In this document: piece after piece, positions 58,146 to 64,000 of the stretch | How the letters are laid out: each line of letters begins with the position of its first letter | Numbering within the stretch: position 1 is the stretch's first letter | Assembly: GCF_029962835.1 (NCBI RefSeq) | Contig: NC_080575.1 | Span: 58,768,493-58,832,492, forward strand | Direction: 5' to 3' | DNA length: 64,000 bases | DNA from: Magnolia sinica | Lineage: Eukaryota > Streptophyta > Magnoliopsida > Magnoliales > Magnoliaceae | Made by a program: the position numbers and the translations under genes | Notes under the pieces: generated by a model | The model's input: the letters and a program-made list of their open reading frames with translations, nothing else | What the model was told of the DNA's origin: nothing | The model's database searches: none

Positions 58146-58491
58146 GTACGCCGACGTATTTGCCTGGTGTCATGAAGATATGCCCGGGATCGATCCCTCT
58201 GTGATGACTCACCGACTCAACATCGATCCGTCATATCGACCGATCCGACAGAAGCGACGACCGCTCGGCCCTGAACGATACGCCATCATTGAAGAAGAAG
58301 TCAACAAACTCCTCCAGGCTAATTTCATAGAAGAAATACACTATCCAGAATGGGTCGCGAATGTCATGCTTGTAAAGAAATCCAACGGGAAGTGGCGAGT
58401 CTGTATTGACTATACTGACTTAAATAAAGCCTGCCCGAAGGATAGCTTTCCGCTTCCGAGGATAGACCAGCTAGTAGATAGCCGGACATGA
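58021..58491 (+). pseudogene. Tat reverse transcriptase, N-terminal part
   Basis: Genuine homology begins near 58105 (LKEKLIALLRRYADVFAW), then CHEDMPGIDPSVMTHRL, ANVMLVKKSNGKWRVCIDYT and DLNKACPKDSFPLPRIDQLV. The frame ends where a deletion of a few bases near 58485 shifts the reading to the next piece (58505 onward). The apparent Met at 58021 is in the wrong frame for gag-pol continuity. Confidence 0.92.
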
Positions 58492-58504
58492 GCTCCTTAG
58501 CTTC

Positions 58505-59749
58505 ATGGATGCATATTCAGGGTATAATCAAATTGCAATGCATCAAACAGATAAATCAAAAACTACCTTTGTCACCGACAAAGGCCTTTATTGTTACCGA
58601 GTGATGCCATTTGGTCTGAAGAATGCCGGCGCAACTTATCAAAGATTAGTTAACAAAATCTTTGCTCGGCTTATAGGCCGAACCATGGAAGTATACATTG
58701 ACGACATGCTCGTCAAAAGTATACACGCGGCAGATCATGTGAATGATTTGGAAGAAATGTTTCTCATCCTACGGAAGTTTCGGATGAAGCTGAATCCGAG
58801 TAAATGTGCTTTTGGGGTGGGCTCTGGAAAGTTCCTCGGTTTCTTGGTTAGTCAGCGAGGAATAGAGGCAAACCCTGAGAAGATAAAGGCTTTGATTGAT
58901 ATGGAATCCCCTAAAACCATTAAGGACATCCAAAGGTTGACCGGACGAGTCGCAGCACTTAATCCAAAGGTTAGAAAAGCATTACTCCCTTTCTTCAAAC
59001 AGTTGAAAGGAAGACAAACAATGGGTTGGACGGAAGAATGTGAAGCGGCTTTCCAACAATTAAAATCATATCTCGGTTCTCCACCTCTCTTATCAAAACC
59101 CGAATCAGGGGAGTCCCTGCTCCTTTACCTAGCAGTATCCGAGGCAGCGGTTAGCTCGGCTTTGATACGAGAATCCGAAGGAAAGCAACTACCGGTTTAT
59201 TACGTCAGCAAAGCGTTATTGCCAGCAGAAACGAGATACCCAAGCTTGGAAAAAGTGGCCTTGGCTTTAATAACTTCCTCTCGCCGACTCAGGCCGTATT
59301 TCCATGCCCATACCATCATCGTGATGACCGATCTTCCGCTTCGCCAGGTATTGCAGAAACCAGAAGCTTCCGGCCGACTCACGAAGTGGGCTATCGAACT
59401 GAGTGAGTTTGACATTCAATACAGACCGAAGGTAGCAATCAAAGGGCAAGCCGTAGCTGATTTTATTGCCGAGGGCACACCACCAACCGAACTCCCGGTC
59501 AACGATATGCCAAAGGATGTTGCAGTTCCAACAACAACCGCTCCCCCGACCCTACCCTGCCCTATTCCCTGGAAACTGTTTGTCGACGGTTCTTCCAACT
59601 CGAAGGCCGGGGTTGTGCTGGAGACCCCGATCATACCTATATACAGTATGCCTTACGACTTGGATTCCAAGCGTCGAACAATACAGCAGAATATGAAGCA
59701 TTGTTACTCGGCCTCCGACTCGCCGCTAGCATGGGAGTCACGCACCTAA
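58505..59749 (+). pseudogene. Tat reverse transcriptase C-terminal part, RNase H, start of second RNase H
   Basis: Begins MDAYSGYNQIAMHQTDKSKT, has MPFGLKNAGATYQRLVNKIF and the YIDD catalytic box (residues about 62-66), then the connection (GRVAALNPKVRKALLPF) and RNase H (PVYYVSKALLPAETRYPSLE, TDLPLRQVLQKPEASGRL). At about residue 350 the extra RNase H starts (WKLFVDGSSNSKAGVVLETP), but several residues after SNSK appear deleted. A one-base deletion near 59630 shifts the frame; the last 30 residues before the stop are out of frame. Confidence 0.93.
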
Positions 59750-60669
59750 GCGTTTTCAGCGATTCTCAGTTGGTTGTTAATCAAGTTACCGGTGTATACC
59801 AGACACGGAAAGACCAATTAAGAGCATACATGGAGAAAGCGAAAGAACTTATCAATGGATTTCAACTCTGTCGTGTCACTCGGATCCCTCGTACAGAAAA
59901 CGGCAAAGCCGATTTATTAGCAAAGCTCGCCTCCGCCGATGAAGATGATATACCCAGGTCCGTCCCTGTCGAATACGTCGATAAGCCGAGCATAAATGAA
60001 CCAATTAGCGAGGCCGTCAATACAATCGACTCGGAACCATCCTGGATCGATCCAATCCGCGAATACCTTGACAAGGGAAAGCTGCCTGAAGATCGTGCCG
60101 AGGCTCGACGAGTTAAGATCCGAGCCTCCCGTTACACCATACTCAACGGAACCCTCTATAAGAAAGGTTACTACGCTCCGTTGCTGCGGTGCCTCAAACC
60201 CAGTGAGGCAAACTATGTATTACGTGAAATCCATGAAGGAATCTGCGGAAACCACTCTGGAGGGCGATCTCTCGTCCACAAGGTCCTACGACAGGGATAT
60301 TACTGGCCCACTATCCAACACGACGCTCGCAAGCTCGTCCAAAAATGCGACAAATGTCAACGGTTCGCGGCAATTCCGAGGCAAGCCCCCGAGGCGCTGA
60401 CGCCGATGACTGGTCCCTGGCCCTTCGCACAGTGGGGTGTCGACATCATAGGTCCACTCCCTATGGGAAAAGGTCAGACCAAGTTTGCTGTGGTAGCAGT
60501 GGATTATTTCACGAAGTGGGCCGAGGCAGAGCCATTAGCTAAAATAACCGAGCAGAAGATCACCGAGTTTGTATGGAAAAACATTATCTGCCGATTCGGA
60601 GTACCCCGTACCATTATTACAGACAATGAAAGGCAAACGGAAATGGCGAAAGGAGCCGTTGACAGTTAA
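59640..60669 (+). pseudogene. Tat second RNase H end and truncated integrase
   Basis: Continues the extra RNase H from about 59640 (YALRLGFQASNNTAEYEALL, then LLGLRLAASMGVTHLSVFSD and VNQVTGVYQTRK). The integrase zinc finger follows (H-H-C-C: HEGICGNHSGG ... CDKCQRF), then the core with VDIIGPLPMGKGQTKFAVVA and the second aspartate block TIITDN. Directly after this the frame ends (ERQTEMAKGAVDS, stop at 60669). The rest of the core, including the catalytic glutamate, and the C-terminal domain are missing, so this copy cannot encode an active integrase. Confidence 0.93.
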
Positions 60670-61078
60670 GAAAGAGGAAAGGAAGAAGACGAAAGACCGA
60701 AAAAGCCCCAAAGGAAATGCAAAGCGGGAATGGCAATAGAAGTTCGAAATGCGGGACCCCCACCATTTTATAAGATCACCATGTGGCGAAAGCAATTAAT
60801 GGGGAAATGATTCGACGCCTGCATCGACTCCCCCACTCGACACGTGGCGCACGTCGACTGACGACAATAATGCCCTTGCTACGTGTCCAACCCTCATTGG
60901 CGGGGTGAGCGATTTGACGGCTGACGGCGCATGCGATGTCAGAAACTGAACCGTCTCCCGTCAAAGGCGACACAGAATGCATTAAATGACTACTTATTGT
61001 CTCGGACTAAGTTATGAACCGACTCAAAACTCGCTACTCCTAAGTGTCATATGAAACACACGGAGTAAGGGGGCTTAC
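60670..61078 (+). other. Tat 3' non-coding region with polypurine tract
   Basis: The purine-rich start (GAAAGAGGAAAGGAAGAAGA) and the 400 bp before the 3' LTR have no coding domain. GGAGTAAGGGGG at about 61062-61073 is the likely plus-strand primer, a few bases from the LTR. Confidence 0.7.
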
Positions 61079-61620
61079 TGTTGGGGACAAAAGATACAGA
61101 GTTCGGAGACTTGGACTTAATGCCTCGGGTCGCCAAAGGATATGTCAGATCCAAGGCATGGTTCACTAAACCGAGACAGAAGTTAAGTCGGTTCGGACGA
61201 CACATCAGCAATCCGGGCATGCATCGGGCCGATCTTCTTATCAGATCGGCCAGCGCAAGATAAAGCCTCATCCCGAATATCTCGGGATAAGATCCCCGAC
61301 CCCGAAGCTCACGGGATCGGATGAAGGCTGGAGATGGGCACGATCCTGTCTCCGTGATACCAGGAGAGGATCCCGCACACGATATCAGGAGAAGAATCCT
61401 CGTACGATTAAATGCTCCAGCAGCTATAAAAGAGGAACCTCCATCGTCTTGTGAGGTAAGGCAGAAATTCTTTCTCAAAACCCCTCAATACATTTAGACC
61501 CAGAATCCAGGCCTGACTTTGGCATCGGAGGGTCCCCTGCTCAAGCCAGGGTCTCCTTTGTCCTCTTTCCGTGCAGGTATACGAAGGTCCAAGAAGACGA
61601 ACCAGATTTTCGCATCAACA
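61079..61620 (+). repeat. Tat 3' LTR
   Basis: 542 bp, identical to the 5' LTR except six transitions. TATAAAAG at 61425-61432. Confidence 0.95.
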
Positions 61621-61625
61621 AGAAT

Positions 61626-62185
61626 AACGTGGCATGTTATGTTTTCAGGTATTATTGTTATGGATCGAGAGATAGTTACACAACTGAATCAGGGAATTGA
61701 AACACAGAGTTCCAACTCCCCAATCAAGTCAACCACACAACGGGAAGATGAGGTTATTCACTTACCAGATTTGACTGCAGTGATAGCAGTCTGTGAACAC
61801 CTTTTCTATCAAGTTAGCAAACCAGCCCCACCTTTTTCTCTTCTTTTCCTCTTCTCTATCATGCACACACCATTCTTTTCTCTCCACTCCTCTCTGCTAT
61901 TGCTGCATGCCAACACCCACTCTCTATTTCGAAATAAGAGGGGCAGGAGGCAGCCCACTACAACCCGCCCACCTCTCCCCACACACACACCCAAAAAAAA
62001 AAAACACGTGGCCAACATCTCTTGCTCAACTCAATAAGGGGAATATATTTATAGGGCCTACTTTGGCAGGATTGATCGAGATTGCATATAAAGAGCAACA
62101 ATAAGGAAATAAGGGGTATATATTTTATAGGGCCTCTGCCAACATATACACTTATCCTCTTATCAAATTCAAATCATAATTCTTT
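61626..62185 (+). other. Right flank of Tat element, possible exon
   Basis: A splice-acceptor-like TTTTCAG at about 61643-61650 is followed by an open stretch (DREIVTQLNQGIETQSSNSP, then DEVIHLPDLTAVIAV to about 61800) with ordinary residue composition. Past that the sequence becomes CT-rich and non-coding in character. I do not recognise the protein. Confidence 0.3.
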
Positions 62186-62189
62186 TGCA

Positions 62190-62216
62190 GTGTGTGTGTG
62201 TGTGTGTGCGCGTGTC
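62190..62216. repeat. (TG)n microsatellite
   Basis: GT repeats followed by a GC/GT stretch and (TA)n. Confidence 0.85.
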
Positions 62217-63600
62217 TATATATAAAGGTGGGAGCTCACCACCTGTAACTTTGTTAGATGGAAAATCTGGGATATGGTTTTTCGGGTGGGAGTCACAAAA
62301 ATCAACGGCCCCCACCTAACATATTCATCCACAACTCTATAAAGCAAAACAAGAGAAAGCCAGGCCAGGCCTAGAAAACCACAAATCTAAACCTGAACCA
62401 CAACAGCCTCATCCCTAAAACCGTTGGGAACTTTGGATGCATGCGGCGACAAAAAGCTCTAGTGCCACCCACAATAGACCTCAGCCACTTCTCGAAGCCC
62501 ACCGACGACCAGCCACAACCCACAAAAGCATTACACTAATCCGGTAGCCAATGTCACCTTTCAAAGCTGGTTAAAAAAATACACGCCTCCAACACGGCAC
62601 GAGCATCGAGAGCTCTAGCAAAAACCAAGGAGAGAACATCATCTCTGCAGACTTCTTATGCCAAAACCAAAGACAACCCAGGATTCCTCTGAGCCACAAA
62701 ATAGACCTCGAGCAATGCAGATCCAAAGAAAACCAAGTCCCCTTCGTAAAGAAGGCCAATGACCCAGATGGGCAGCACCATCCACAACTCCTTGAGTAGG
62801 AGGCACCACCACGGCCCCATTTGGGAAGACCATCCGGCAGACCATTCAGCAACACCCACCCCTATTTGCGTTAGTCCCTGTGCCTACAAACTAAGGAGCA
62901 CCAACATGCGTGCTAGACCACTGCACTCGGCAGGCCAATAAATTCTTCCTGAGGATACAGAAACAGAAATAGGGCCCATCCTTTACAAAGAAAAAAATTG
63001 CCGCCTTAGACCACAAAAACCCGTGCCTTTTGCTTCAAACAAAATAAAACACACTATTGAACTCCTGATCTCTAGGCCATAATCACCATCCAATCAGTAG
63101 GGGATCTACAGCAAATCCCAAGAAAAATCCCCTTTGCAAATTGGGTACATCATGCGGTTGAACCCCTTCAGAACTTCTCCCGAACAAAAACCCACCACCG
63201 ATCCACTGATACAATCCAGCAGCCTATTCAATCCCCAGAAACTCCTCAAGACAGCAAAATGAGAAGAAGGAACAACAATGAACTAAATAGCAAAAGAGCA
63301 TATGAAAAGGATTCCAGAGACAGATCTGCAGCAAGAAGAGACCCAACCAATATATATCAGCTGAGACAGAACCATAAAAGCCAAAAGAGAGAGCCCAGCA
63401 GCTATGTTCCTGCCCTCCGAAGACAACCAATGAAAAACCCTTGGATCCTTTTCTGCTACACGTGCATGCGTACACACGCACACATGCACATGGTGAGAGA
63501 TGGCCTCATGCAAGTTGTGCTGATAAGCAAGAAGGCTACAACCAAAACTCATAGGCATCAAGGACGATCACTGTCCGATCCCACTCGAAGTCAAGGACGA
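62217..63600. other. Unassigned, C-rich to A-rich sequence
   Basis: Frames on both strands (62571-62855 minus, 63259-63603 plus, 63224-63481 minus) lack recognisable motifs. The position directly before an L1 remnant would suit part of a LINE leader, but this is guesswork. Confidence 0.35.
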
Positions 63601-63607
63601 TAATCGG

Positions 63608-64000
63608 GGCTCAAAACCTTTCAGATTTGACCAGGCAGGGCTAAAGGTCGATGGTTTCACCAAGTTGGTCGCGGATTGGTGGCAGTCTCTAGAGTTCCAA
63701 GGCTCGGCAACATTTAGACCAGTCAGAAGCTCGCAGGGGTCAAAAACAAACTCAAGGTATAGAGAAACTGGATATTAACAGTTAATAATCTTTGAAAGAG
63801 AGGGTCCGTGTGGTGCCTAACGTGTCTTATGTGCAAAAGGGAGGAAGAATCTATGTTGCGCCTGTTTCTCAACTGTCCATATGCACTAGGAACCTAGGAT
63901 TCCGTCTTTGTTGCCTTCAGGCTTCCTTGGATCTCACCTCACACTATGGAGAACCTCTTCCTATCTTGGCATGCTGGGGGGCTAGCCGCCAACCACGGGA
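63608..64000 (+). pseudogene. L1-type LINE remnant (partial, runs off window)
   Basis: 63608-63778 reads SKPFRFDQAGLKVDGFTKLV and ADWWQSLEFQGS, the conserved segment between the endonuclease and reverse transcriptase in plant L1 elements. After a stop, 63809-63900 reads CLTCLMCKREEESMLRLF and LNCPYA, the zf-RVT zinc-binding motif near the C-terminus of the same polyprotein. The reverse transcriptase domain that should lie between them is missing, so there is a large internal deletion. Confidence 0.68.

Larger units (their letters stand above)
55087..61620 (+). mobile_element. Tat-lineage Ty3/gypsy retrotransposon, recent, defective
   Basis: Complete boundaries: 542-bp LTRs at 55087-55628 and 61079-61620, TGTTGGGGAC...CATCAACA, and a perfect 5-bp target duplication agaat at 55082-55086 and 61621-61625. 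The LTRs differ at six positions, all transitions (1.1%). Primer site, gag, protease, reverse transcriptase, RNase H, a second (additional) RNase H and part of integrase follow in order. The extra RNase H (WKLFVDGSSNS) and the CHYHRDHGHNTSDC knuckle mark the Tat lineage. Three pol frameshifts and a truncated integrase make it non-autonomous; at 6.5 kb it is short for the lineage. Confidence 0.95.

Noticed and set aside
1-64000. rRNA genes, organelle DNA inserts, bacterial operons or origins
   Set aside because: Nothing in the window resembles conserved rRNA, plastid or mitochondrial genes, or prokaryotic gene organisation.

Overview
This is a stretch of flowering-plant nuclear DNA made mostly of layered transposable elements around one apparently intact gene. 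Signs of a plant nuclear genome are an LRR receptor kinase with a spliced kinase domain, plant-type Ty3/gypsy lineages (chromovirus, Athila, Tat), Ty1/copia, RTE and L1 LINE remnants, a tRNA-derived SINE and MITEs. The dense GTGGGCCCACC / ATCAAGGTGGGCCC foldback sequence recalls magnoliid genomes to me, but that is memory and inference, not a demonstrated assignment.

Region 1 (1-26 kb) is a nest of LTR retrotransposons. The window opens with the last codons of a chromovirus polyprotein and its 3' LTR (186-6441). That LTR is split by a minus-strand solo LTR of the same family (3085-6175, 5-bp target duplication catgt). The element sits inside a second, minus-strand giant LTR (6442-11069, continuing off the window). 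Next comes a degenerate Athila-type element on the minus strand (about 11733-25903). Between its gag and pol lies a plus-strand 4.86-kb solo LTR (17906-22765, target duplication gcatc) of the same giant family as 6442-11069. The two giant LTRs therefore face each other as an inverted pair.

Region 2 (26-33 kb) is a minus-strand Ty1/copia element (26846-32829) inserted into an RTE-type LINE tail. It is itself split by a solo Athila-type LTR (29469-31246, target duplication ctttc) that carries a cluster of near-palindromic TTCGATGTCATCGAA motifs.

Region 3 (33-43.3 kb) holds foldback repeats and the only convincing host gene: a MIK2-like LRR receptor kinase on the minus strand (36726-41223). It has two exons joined in phase 1, is 1009 aa long, and all key kinase residues are present.

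Region 4 (43.3-49.5 kb) is a minus-strand CRM-like Ty3/gypsy element with two 709-bp LTRs about 3.4% diverged by eye; its polyprotein is broken and runs into the LTR. Region 5 (49.5-55 kb) carries small elements: a SINE with a 12-bp target duplication, a PIF/Harbinger-like MITE, an RTE tail, a Mutator-like MITE with 9-bp target duplications, and a retroposed-looking insert between 29-bp repeats.

Region 6 (55.1-61.6 kb) is the youngest-looking element: a Tat-lineage Ty3/gypsy copy on the plus strand with two 542-bp LTRs differing at six sites, perfect 5-bp target duplications (agaat), three pol frameshifts and a truncated integrase. The remainder (61.6-64 kb) has a possible exon, unassigned sequence and an L1-type LINE remnant running off the right edge.
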